Both the position numbers and the translations under genes were made by a program. The notes beneath the pieces were generated by a model. It worked only from the letters and a program-made list of their open reading frames with translations. It did no database searches and had not been told where the DNA came from. Positions 11,248-22,325 of a stretch of 64,000 bases of DNA are shown here, in pieces. The stretch comes from Bullera alba (Eukaryota > Basidiomycota > Tremellomycetes > Tremellales > Bulleraceae): assembly GCA_001600095.1 (NCBI GenBank), contig BCIX01000001.1:682001-746000 (forward strand). Direction: 5' to 3'. How positions within the stretch are numbered: position 1 is the stretch's first letter; every line of letters begins with the position of its first letter.

Positions 11248-13582
11248 CTACGACTTGTCCGCGGCGGCCAACTCGTACATGTACGTTCCGAGCAGCTTCG
11301 TGCCCCGGATGTAGTTGTCAGTGTCAATCTTCTCGTTGGTCGAGTGTGCGCCTGATTATGAGGCATCAGCAGGAGCTTTACTAGCGTCCCGTAGCACTCA
11401 CCATCGTCACCTCGGCCGACGGGCAGAAGTAGGACGTTCAGACCGAGGATGTTGGCAAAGTCGAGCGTGACGGGGATAGAACCTAGTAATTACTCCGTCA
11501 GTCTCACAACAGATGTGCTGCTGAGTGTTCCTCACCTCCTTCCCTGGTGTAGTCTGGCGCTTGGCCGTAGACCGCCTCGGTAGCCTTGTGGGCGGCTCTG
11601 TACGAGTAGTGCTGCGAAGCATCAGATGGGCTCTGTAGTCGGTTCAAGAATTAACATACGTTTGGGTCCGCCTGAATGAGGGTCGAGTCAGCTTCAATTC
11701 GCTGTTGATAAGATAGCTGAGTGACTCACGATCCATGGCTCTCCTCCGTGAGTCAAGTACACGTCTAGCGTGTTCTTCGAGCCCAGCTTCTTGAACTCGT
11801 CCTGCACGTACTTGACGACGTAGTCCGTGACGCTCTTGATGGTGAGGTTGGGGACGAGTCGAATGGAGAATTTGCCTGGTCATAAGTGGTGAGCGGCTGG
11901 CGGCGTCAGTGATAAAATCAGGACCCACCCTTGACGGAGCAGGGAATGACAGTCTTGGATCCAGGGGCGGCTGCCCGTGTGTCAGTTGATTATCGGGCCA
12001 CGCATAGAAGTAGATGATACGCACAGAAAGCACCCTCGATACCGTGCAGCGACAAACTTGGGTTTCCTGTTGAAATCAGCACATGCGAACCCAAAGCCTA
12101 TACGAGCAAGCAGTCCTCACTCATTCGGCCCATAAGCTATAAACAGTTAAGATCAGCTGGGCCCTGGATTAACCGATAGCAACCCACGGTCTTGACGGTG
12201 TCGTCGTGTATGGTGACTTGACCACCAACGGCATCATGGATGTCCTGAAGAGAGATGCAAGTTTAGCCCAACCGCGTGCGCAGTCTTGACAGCTCACCTT
12301 CATCTCGAAGTGGATAGCCTCGAACTTCTGCCTCTCGTCATCGGTGACTGGGGCAATGAGCTCTTTGATGCCGGGAATGAGGATCTGGCCGTCGGGCGTG
12401 ACGAGCTTCGACACTAGAACACGTCTAGTTCAGTATCTCATACCGCTAGACAAACGTGGCTTACTCACTGACGGCGAACAGGTCGGTCATGGGCTCGTGA
12501 ACTGTTCCACCGAAGACACCAGAGTGAAGGTCTCGTCCTGGACCGGAGATCTTGATCTCGTAGTAGTTGATGCCTCGGAGACCGTATGTCAAGCAAGGGG
12601 TCTTGGTGTCAAGCCAGTAGTTGTCTACGAGATGATATCAGCTTGAATTCGCATCCATTTCGGTGCCACATAGCTCACCCGAAATACACATGCAGTCGAC
12701 ACCGGTGAAGAACTTGTCCTTCTCCGACTCAATGAATTTGTCGAGGTTCACGGAACCGTTCTCCTCCATACCTTCGAAGCACATCTTGAGGTTGACCTGT
12801 ACGGTGGATGTTAGCTAGACTCGAACCGGAGCGGAGGCGGAGTGGCTAGCTACGCACTGGCAGCTCCAGGCCTTGTTTGTGATGAGCCTCCAAGACATTG
12901 AGCCAAGCGAGCACTGGACCCTTGTCGTCCGAGGAACCTCGACCGTAAAGCCGACCAGAGCCCTCGGGGTCTGGAGTCAGCTCGAAGGGTGGGTACAGCC
13001 ATCCATCTTCCTTGAGGGCTGGCTGTACATCGTAATGTCCGTAGATCAGGAGCGTTTTCTGTCACCATAAAACTGGATCAGCACGCAATTCCATCATGAA
13101 AGGAGGCAGTGGAAGTGCGAGACATCGGTCTTTCTCAGGCAAGAGCACTCTCAGTGATGGAATGGGAGAAGTGGACCGAGTAAGTCGCGAGACAAGTATG
13201 GGCACGACTCACCTTCTTTGGGTCATTGCCGAGCTGGCCAATGATCACAGGTGGCAGATCGACCTCCTGACCCTCTAGGGTGTGCTTGCCAATAGGCCTC
13301 TTCTCAGCGGTGACACCGAGGGCGGCAAGCTGCTCCATGAGGTATTCCGCCATGTTCTCGACATCCTTCTTGTAGCTAGTAGGGGTCAGTTGATACGTCC
13401 AAGCACACATGGATCTGTCAACTCACCTCAAATTTCCAGAGACCCTGCACTGTATCAGAAACATGTCAAGATCTTTGAATTTCCACTACGACTCACGATG
13501 GGATAGCGACGGCTTTGGCGAGCCTGTCGATGAAGTCCTTCTCGTGGTCATCGACGTATTTGAGGAACTTTGGGTCGGCCAT
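11248..13582 (-). CDS. DUG1: Cys-Gly metallodipeptidase (M20 family, glutathione breakdown)
   Basis: Dug1 is a cytosolic zinc dipeptidase that cleaves Cys-Gly released from glutathione. The gene starts at the ATG at 13582 ([17 protein letters not shown]) and ends at 11248 (YELAAADKS). At least a dozen small exons are needed, all recoverable by frame. The M20 metal and catalytic residues are present in order: [32 protein letters not shown], the inter-domain segment [22 protein letters not shown], and the final GDDGAHSTNE. Two exons are tiny: 12121-12136 (16 bases, LMGRM) and 11660-11671 (12 bases, ADPN). Length is close to the ~480 residues of yeast Dug1. Upstream of it is the RING-RRM gene, divergent. 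Confidence 0.93.
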
Positions 13583-14009
13583 GGTGTAGAAGCTTGGGAT
13601 ATGGTAGTCTTGCTGTATTTCTTCTAGTGTGTATAGTCAAATGTCAAGAGTCTTGACAGCAGCATCAGCACTCTTGACCTCCCTTCACCGTACGAGGAGG
13701 TGACCCACACGGTCCTCCCTCCAACCGATCTCCCAACCGGCGGACATCGCCGAAAATACCCTCCCCCCGCTCGGACCTCGGCCAACCGCGCGGGATTCAT
13801 TTGCACACCTCGATCAACCAAACGTTCGCTTTCCTGGCTCTCATCTTCACTCTGCACTCCATTCCGGTACGGACTCGAAGATCATCCTGTGATATACCTC
13901 CAAGTGGCCGTGGCCGAGGCCGGTATTCCTTCGTAGACACCGCTCACCCACATCAATTAGATCGAAAGCCCTGACACCAGACAAACACTTCAAGATTCGC
14001 AAAGAGGCC
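13583..14009. promoter_or_regulatory. Divergent region between DUG1 and the RING-RRM gene
   Basis: About 430 bases between two divergent starts. It contains C-rich tracts near 13735-13775 but no recognisable TATA box or repeated site, and no supported exon. Confidence 0.35.
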
Positions 14010-16366
14010 ATGACTTTGACGGAACAGTTCGGCGCTGGTATCCTCTCATCTTGCCAGACTGACAGTCACTCATCGAGAACAACAGACGCATACATCTACA
14101 CACGCCCCATGATCGACCTTCTTGATCTGGATCCACCAATCTCAGGCCGGTCAGATATACCAACCCCCTCAAAGTTAGAACGCAGCCGGTCAGAGCCCGC
14201 ACGGAAACAGGTACGTGCGGCCCAATTCGAACTCACTTCCTTCCTCTCCTAACATAGCTCATACTTACATTCTGGACTCGCAGACCTCGGTGTTCTACAT
14301 TGACGGCCCGCTGCCGGTTCAGTGTATAGCTCTATCCGATTCATCTGAAGAGTCAATCTCAAGCAAGGTCGAGCGGCAGGCACAAGCCGAATTGTACCGG
14401 TCTTCCTCGCAGATGCTTCACAATCGACAGCTTTCCGGACATCAAGCTTCGTTTTCACTTCCCGACTCACCGCAATCCTCACCCATTCCCACTCCAGAAT
14501 CCATCTCCGGTCTGTATCTCAAGGAAGACTCGACGGAGGTCATGGACTGGGTGGACTATTCCGACCCTCGAGCCGCTATGAGCGAGTATGGAACCACAGG
14601 TGTATCCATATCAGAGGGTGACCGGGGGATCGAAGACTTGATCCCCTTCGTCATCCATAACGAAATCAAGGGCAAGGAAACGGTCCTTCTGGATCTGAAA
14701 ACAGTGGTGAGCTGACACCCGCGTGAGTTGATGTCTTCAGCTCACGTCTTGTCAGCGAGAGCTGGTAAGAAGTAGGTTGCGTCCAGTCGCAGCGCCATTC
14801 GCGCCAAAGAAACCTCGTCGACAGGAGTACAGATCTCCCCAAGTCGTGTCGCATGCGCTTCCGGGCTCGGACGCGTACCAACTTCCTTCCTCCCCTACTT
14901 CCGTAATGCTCGAGCAGAAGGCGATCCGCCTTGGTCTCGCACTGCCTAACAAGGAGGTATCAAGCCTCGCTCAGGAGACTCAGCCTACGCTGGAGCAACC
15001 CAATCCTCTACAGATGTCGTGTGATGGCTGTGGACGGGAAGTCGCCATCAAAGGGTGGTTCAAAGCGCTTCCCTGCGAGGTAAGCTGCCGCCAGTGGGGA
15101 CCTGCCGCCGAGCTGACAAACACTGAAGCACATCATCTGCTCGTCATGCTTCAACTCGGCGCTGTCCAGCGTCTCCGTCTCTGGCGGTTCTACTCGATGT
15201 CCAAGCTGCATCGTCGAGATCAGCACCTGTCTCCCTCCATTAGATCAGCCCGTCACTCGACTATATCACTCGGCTCCAGCTCGAATGCGGACATCACAGC
15301 CGGAGGATAGTGGAACTGGACCGGTCGTTCTGAGGATTGACAATGTCGCTTGGGTAAGCTGCCCCCCAGCAATGTCTCTTTCCGGGCGAGCTGACCACTT
15401 CAAAAGGACGTTACTCCGGACACGGTCAGAAGATATTTCCCACCAGGGGTCTTCCTTCCGGACAACTTGCACCCCATACATGTCCTGTTGGACCGTCACG
15501 ATGGCAGGACCAAGGATTATCTCGTGAGTCGATCAGCAACAATGTACTCCAGGCTTTCGTCAAGCTGATCACAAGTTCAGTACGTCGAGGTCGCTTCCAC
15601 GGTTGCTGCAAGAAAGGTCCTGCAACATTGTCAGAATAGAGCCATGCCCGGAGGTACACTGCATTCCGGCCGTAGTCGCCCAGTGACTATTACCCTCGTT
15701 CCCGCATCCGAGCTCATACTCGAGGTGAGTCAATGTCATCTAGACATCCAGCCATAGATGATGTCCTGATTAGATTTAGCTACGACCCACTAGTAGACAA
15801 GAGCTAGACTCACTCGCAGCACTGTGTCAAGCGGCTTTGACGTGTCCGCCGTTGGTCAAACCCCATTTGGGCCATACAACCTCCTATGTCGCACCAAGTG
15901 GATTGGCGCATTTTGTCAAATCCCGTCATGGCCCTTTCAACGTGCTGCTCAGCATCATGACCAAGGCGCAGGGATACCCGAGTGTAGCGTACTTTGATCT
16001 TCTACGTGAGCTGGCCCGTCTTTCATGAGGAGACCCTAGCTGACAGTCATCATGACAGAGGTGACTGCTCGTATGTCGATCTCCCGCCCCCAGATCTGAA
16101 CTCGGAATCGCGCTCTTCGTATACTGACTGACGGACACTTTCGACTAATGTGGCGTTGATATCTACTGACTACCGTCACAGTCGCACTCTCGATCCTCGG
16201 CCAAGCCCTGCACGCAAGCAAGTCCCGGGGAGCCTACCTCACCCTCATTGAGAAAGAACGACAAGATGAAGATATCGACCTGTACTACCGGTTCAAGGAG
16301 ATGTTCGAGCAGTGTTTCCACGATAAACCCTCGCCAGAAAACAAGACGATGTCCTTCCAAACATAG
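14010..16366 (+). CDS. RING-finger and RRM protein, basidiomycete type
   Basis: Probably eight exons; start ATG at 14010 (MTLTEQFGAGIL), with a second in-frame ATG at 14109 as an alternative. The first ~280 residues are Ser/Pro-rich and disordered. A C3HC4-type RING follows (CDGCG, LPCEHIICSSCF, TRCPSC), suggesting E3 ubiquitin ligase activity. Next comes an RRM: RNP2-like VLRIDNVAW, then HVLLDRHDGRTKDYLYVEV as the RNP1 region. After that is a helical region (ELDSLAALCQAALTCP, FNVLLSIMTKAQGYPS) that I recall from related basidiomycete RRM proteins, ending in a charged helix (DIDLYYRFKEMFEQCF). RING plus RRM recalls CNOT4, but the order of the disordered part and the long C-terminal domain differ. 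Target unknown. It converges on the MBD4-like gene. Confidence 0.75.
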
Positions 16367-16778
16367 TCGATCTCGCTTCGGCCTGCCTCAGGTCGACTGA
16401 CGCACTTTCTTGTCAACATACGACTTGGTGATCACAAAATATCAATTGCTTGACCGACATCGCTAAATTGGCATGATCTTGGAGATTCAAAACTCGTCTC
16501 GTCATCGGCATTCAATGCATCGTCCCTCAACGAAGCCACCACGCCAGTAGCAGCAACTAGGGAGTCGTAGCCGTACGGACTCACGGAGCCAGCGCATAAC
16601 ACTGGAGTTCGCATCCCAAAGATAGCATTGATCTTGGCGCAAACTAGCTATAACTTCAGTTGAGAGTCGACGACAGTCGATTATATATATCGTTTGACTC
16701 TGATGTATACCTTCCGCAGATCTTCACACCAACCTGATCTGTGGTTCGGCCCAAGCATTTCGGATTCCCACATGACCC
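16367..16778. other. Convergent 3' region of RING-RRM and MBD4-like genes
   Basis: About 410 bases with only one short minus-strand ORF (60 codons) of no recognisable character. Likely 3' UTRs of the two converging genes. Confidence 0.35.
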
Positions 16779-18428
16779 TCATTTCCCTTGATGGAGATAG
16801 TGGAGACGCCGCTTGTCTCGCTCACTGACAATGTTCGGCCCGGTGTGCACATCGTACTCAATACCCTCCAGACCCCAACGCCAGATCTGCACATAGAGCA
16901 CGATCAGGATGATGGTCTTTACTCTTTATTTAGAGATTACTTACCAAATACCGCCGCAATTCCTTGTCTAGCAGCAAAGGTCAGTAGCTTGGCTAAGACA
17001 TCTCAAGTCACCGGACTAACCTGTTGGCATCACCGTCCTCCACTCCTCTACCTCGCTCTCATCCTCGTCACTGTAATATGGAGATATCTCATCGCACCGG
17101 TGACATAGACCTGGCTCCTTTGCCTCAAAACCAAGGTCTGGTCGATCACAGTCCACGGCAGACCACCGCTCGATGGCCCTGCGACGCTTCTGGACCCAAT
17201 AGCCCTCTCGCTCTGGAGCGCCTTTCCCAGGCAGCAGATCCGAAAAGATCCTGAAACTATCTGAGGCATATATCCCCGCTCCGTAGAAGGCCTTGACGTC
17301 CAGCGTCTCAGGCGGAGATGCCGGTTGACCTGTCCCGGTGGCCGTGAGATTCGATTGTACGGTCGAGCTTGGAAGTGGAAGTGGGTACTTCAAGCCTAGG
17401 TACAAATCCCGTTGATCCTGAGGAAAGGCGGCGTAAGGGAACTGATGAGATGTGGGAGAAATGATCGGCCATCCCCATGTGAGATACTGCTGCGATAGAC
17501 GGACTAGCGATGCCGCACGCTGATTGAACAGGCCGAGAGGGTACAGCACCTCGGTGAGATCCGGTATTGACGCTTCTCACCATCATCAGCGGTGCGACAT
17601 CGTCGACCATGTTACATGAGATCTGCACCCACCTTCAGCTAGATGCCGCGCAGTGGGCCATTTGTCCAAGATCTCAAGGAAGACTGGCCGAGCAGCTCGA
17701 CCTGATGTCTTGTTGAGAAGTGTCGTGACGACTAGCAGCTTCCATGGGTCGTGCCTCACCCTCTCTACAGGGGTCAGGAATTGAGATACCTCGCGGGCTG
17801 AAGGACGTGCTGGAAGGCAGTGGATCTAGAGCTCACCTTGCACCAGTGTGATCTTGACTAGGTCCCCGTTCTGATCTACCTGATTTGCTGGATTGGGCAC
17901 GAGTGGGTCGCCCGCCGGCTGACCTGCGGTGCGTTTGCGTTTCCTTTTCGATTTGGGTATTGCCGTCACCGAGGTCGCCAGCGTCTCGACTACGCTCTTT
18001 GAGTCCTCTAGAATAGACGGCAGTGGGGACGGGACCTCGAGCTGCAGTGCTGCTGCTTCCAGCCTTTTTGATCTTCGTATTGGTAGCTTGACACCTGTGG
18101 CTTTTCGACCCTTCCCATCGTGCTCCATGGGTTCGATCGAATCTGGGACCGCCTTCTTCCGCCTTATAGGTCTACCAGGTGATCCGACTAGCAAGGCACT
18201 ATCCGACCCGGATGCCTCGTCATATTCGTCTCTGATTCGGTGTTGAGGTATGTCTGAAACACCTGTCCTTGATATGGCTGTCACAGGCGTGAGAGGCATT
18301 GTCATCGCCGGAGCCAGCTTGTCAAAGTACGGCGACCTTCCACTGCCTTGACCATCTTGCTGGGCCGTCGAATGCGGCGGTGTGGATGGGCAAGAAGGCA
18401 TATCTGTCTCTGACCCACGCCTTGTCAT
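16779..18428 (-). CDS. MBD4-like HhH-GPD DNA glycosylase
   Basis: MBD4-type glycosylases remove T or U opposite G, the products of 5-methylcytosine and cytosine deamination. The C-terminal half carries the family's order of motifs: RVRHDPWKLLVVTTLLNKTSG, ARPVFLEILDKWPTARHLAEA, DLTEVLYPLGLFNQRAASLVRLSQQYL, and GAGIYASDSFRIF, which keeps the catalytic Asp (ASDS, where vertebrate MBD4 has GNDS). An insertion of about 60 residues separates the two halves of the fold. Two short exons complete the end: DKELRRYL and a segment starting IWRWGLEGIEYDVH. The N-terminal ~200 residues are disordered and basic (KSKRKRKRTAG as likely nuclear signal) with an early RSPYFDK patch; no methyl-CpG-binding domain is seen. 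Start at the ATG at 18428. Confidence 0.85.
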
Positions 18429-18730
18429 GCCTTACCCTGTTACAAAGATCAAGGTGTCACACGGGTCGAACGCCATGATTAAGATCGCGATCAAGATTCC
18501 GATCACACAGTCCGATTCGGACACACCGGTTCGATCGAAATGCCGGTCGCGTCGTCACCTTGGAGGCACCATGATTCTTCCTGTACTCATGTCATCTTCC
18601 ATCTCACTCGTCTACTATCACAAAGTGTACAAACTATAGACAATGGTGCTGACGTGCACCGTACCTCCACCCGATTCAAATGTAATGTCCTTGCGCCGTT
18701 CTCTTCGCGCAACTCTCTCCATTTCCCCGG

Positions 18731-21700
18731 TCAAGCTCGATCGTAATCGCTCATTCCGCCGCCTCCCTCGTACTCATCTCCCGAGCGATCGTCCGCGCTG
18801 AGATGCGAGCCAAAGCTATTTCTCTCACGTTTCACCGTTCCACCCTGGTCGTACGGGCTGAACTCGCTCTTCACCTCACCACCCTGATCGAACGCCGTGA
18901 TGAATTGGTGAGACGACTCGCCGGCCATGGATAAACCGGGTACCAGCCCATCGGCTTGTCCCGCCTTGTAAGCCTTGTACTGCGATTCCGACATTGGCGT
19001 GCCGTCCGGATTCGTAGGCAGTGGGTGTGAAATAGCGCATTCTTGTCCTTGCTCTGATTTGTCTATCAAACCCGGGTTTTAGTGATTTCTCACGCATTTA
19101 TATCGAATTCACTCACGATGCCTGGTCAGAGCGTCCAGTCTGGCGAATTTCTTCCCGCAGCCTTCACATTCAAAGGGCCTCAAACCCTCATGCAGCAGCA
19201 TGTGTCGCTTGCAATCGTGCTGTCGAGCAAACCCGACGACAGACTTGGGACACCCGTCATAAAGGCATTTGTACGGTCTCTCGTCATTGTGTGAGCGTAA
19301 ATGGCCTTTGAGGTTGAAATGCCGTGTGAAGGTGCTTCCGCAACCAGGGACTAGAATTTGAATCAGCTCAGAAGCCTACCAAAAACATGCAGCTTGTCAC
19401 TCACTGGGACAAACGAAAGTGCCGTCGTTGGTTCGCCTACTGCTGCTTGCGACTTCGGTGGCCACGCTTGTCACTTTCATCTTTGCTACTTTCTTCACTT
19501 TACCGCCTTTTCCTTTTCCAACCGCCGGAGCCGTCGTTTCGTTGTAGAGCTGTGGCACCTGTACCCCGCTGTCCGGCATGGCCATCCTTGGGCTATGATG
19601 CGACGAGAAAGAGCCCTGACTCGAGATTGACAATGCTGGAGAAGCCGATCTGACCGAAGACACGGAAGAATGCCTCGAATGCGAAGACGATCGACCTCTT
19701 GTTGGCGGAAGTAGCGTTCCGTCATTCGCAGTGATCGAGCTGAGGAAATCCGATGTCGACCCTCCGACTCCGACTCCCCAGCCGGTTCCGAAAGCACCTT
19801 GAGATCCTCCCCTGCCTAAATCCTCTGATCTCGCTGCTCTGCGATGCCCACCGGGGGATCCACTCCGCATAGGTCCCACGCCCAGATTCGGACTGAGATT
19901 CCCGAAGGGCGATAGACCAGCTGGCTTCTGGAATTCGATGCCGTACCCAGGCGTACCGGCCCCGGCGGCAGGATGCGAGTTGGGCATTCCCTCTGCTATG
20001 GATCGTCGCCTCATCCCTGCATTTGGATCTCCAGCCAGGAGGAACGACTGCATAGCGGGTCCAGCTGTCTGAGGCCATGCGGGCAGTTGTGACAGATCGC
20101 TTTGGTTGAGCTGATCAAAGGTGGATTGAGAGAATGGCGCGGAAGACGTTCCGGCAAGTTGAGAAGCCGAAGGTGGTGTGATGCCCAATTGATGATAGAA
20201 AGCCAGACTGGTCGGCGAGATCTCGCCCGGCTCGTACTTGAGTACACCCGATTGGCTCAGACTTGGACCTGTGTTGAGCGGAGGTAAACGTCTCTGAGCG
20301 TGCAACGAGTTGAGCTGCGCTGATAATTGGTTGAATTGCTTCAATGCGTCCAAGCTGTAACCTCCCTCGGCGCTAACATCTCTGCCGGGTAAGGCTCGAG
20401 GATCGACCGTGTTGTCGCCAATAGAAGGGTTGCCGGAAGCCGCTACCATTGAAGCCGCTCGCCAAGCATCGATCGCTCCTCGCAGTTGAGCCTCGTTCAT
20501 CCCGGCACCGCCGTTGTCCTGTACTGAGCCGTTGGCCTGCCCTGCAGCCCCGAGTGCACGTAGGAAAGCGACCCGGTCAAATCCTCCAGGGATAGCATTC
20601 ACCGCCTGAGAATCCGATTTCGCTCGAGGTCGCATGTGGCCAGGTCGAAGTCCGGTCCAATCGTTCCAAGCAGGCTGTCCAGATTGTTGATTGGCTCCGG
20701 AGGTCTGGTCTCGAGAGCCCTGCTGATTGATGCCTTGGCCACCCTGTCCTTCAGTCACACCCTCGGCAGATGTACGCCGGGGAAGAGCAATTGAGCCGGA
20801 TACCTGGCCGGCTTGACCGTTCTGAGGAGTGCCTCCTTGATTCAGTCGAGATCCTGCTTGAGCATTTGTCGCCTGTCTGAAATCAAACACGCCTCTGCCG
20901 TCTTTCAATCCGCTGATCGGTGTACTGGGTTGGATGTAGATCTGTGGGCCATCCGCGTTTGGGCCAATAGGGCTGATGCCCGCCATCCCGGTGAGTCCCT
21001 CCAATGCCGGATTGACAGGCGGGAACAATCCTCCGCTTGTACCGCCGCCATTACCCTGACCGAAGGATGAGGAGCGATGGTGGCCTCCACCGGCGTTGTC
21101 CTTAGACATCGCCGTGGTGATGATTGGGGGAAGAGCAGGTGCTGGGCTTGGCTGATTCGGGATGACGAGAGCCGGGGGTGACTGAGGTTTCCTGAAGAAT
21201 GGGGAAGAAGGGTTACTGGTCGCTGGCATTTGAAAGAATGGCGCAGGGGTAAACGATTGCTGGGGGAGAGGTGAGTCAGAACGCGAGGTCACATTTGAAT
21301 TGACGAATTCATGCTGTAACGAGTTGTCGAATTGTTGGGTGTAATCCTGTTGGTATTCTGACGGATCTGGATTTTGCTGGAACGGTGAGCCTGAGCGAGA
21401 GGGATGCCTCGATCCTGCCTGAGAGTTGGTAATTCTGTGTATGGTAAGTAAGCGAACAGACGACCTCCGATGATCCGACTCACATCCTCTCCAGCTCGTT
21501 CAGCAAATCCTCACCCATCGGCCCAGGTTCGTTCTGATTCCCATTATTCCAGTTGTAGTCCTGCGCAGAAGATTGCCCATTGCTCTGTTCAACAAATTCC
21601 GCTCCCCATTGTCCCTCGGCGCTCGAGTCGTGTTGTTGGTAGAATGCTTGTTGCTGATATGGCGAGCTCTGATCGTAGTAATAGGTCGAGCTCGTCCCTG

Positions 21701-22325
21701 GATTATCCGGACCATCTGTCATGGGCGTTCCAGTAGATATACTGAATGGGCTGGGGTGGGAAGGATATTGCTGATGAGGGATGTGGTTGCTGTCCCATTG
21801 GTTTTGGTTGTACTGATTCTGTGCATGGTTTTGAGCGAACGGGGAATGATGGGCTGGTGGTGTCTGATTGGGGAACATGATGTCTCCAATCGCTTGTCCT
21901 TGATGAGATCCATTATAGCCGTTCGTCAAGGGAGATTGACCTTGAGCGGCTTGGGCTGTTGATATGAGTGTCGAAGAAGATTCTGGGTCAAAGGGCAGAG
22001 ATTCCTTCCTCCAGTCTCCCGAGCCACCACTGCTACTACTAGTCGTAGTTCCGCTCGTCCTCCTCACCCTGTCCAGAGCCATCCGCGAGGATTTTCCGGG
22101 CTTCTGTCTCAGCGACGACATGCTCTCTTGCTTGATCAACGAGTGTGGCTCTTCCATCATTGGCCGACCGGTGTGAGTGAGGTATGAAGACGGTCCACTC
22201 TGATCATAAGACACACTGTTGCTGCCGCTGCCCTGCCGATTGGAGGACTGGTCGTTGGAAGACTGGCGCGAGTGAGCTTGTTTGTTGAAGAAGTCATCGA
22301 ACGACGGGTCGTCCTGCATCGACAT
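18731..22325 (-). CDS. CRZ1: Crz1-like C2H2 zinc-finger transcription factor (calcineurin-responsive)
   Basis: Four in-phase exons on the minus strand: 22325-21484, 21434-19405, 19350-19117 and 19062-18731, giving 1145 residues. The N-terminal ~900 residues are disordered and rich in Gln, Asn, Ser, Gly and Pro, as in Crz1 activation and regulatory regions, beginning [14 protein letters not shown]. Three C2H2 fingers follow: [40 protein letters not shown], and [19 protein letters not shown], then the KSEQGQEC segment that matches the conserved KTESGRRC-like end of Crz1 fingers. The tail has [16 protein letters not shown] and acidic stretches. Crz1 moves to the nucleus when calcineurin dephosphorylates it; a clean PxIxIT docking site was not found by eye (PALVIP and PPIITT are weak). 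It shares its upstream region with a G-alpha gene. Confidence 0.88.

Noticed and set aside
20813..21070. Plus-strand ORF antisense to CRZ1
   Set aside because: Sits within a well-supported CRZ1 exon and has no features.
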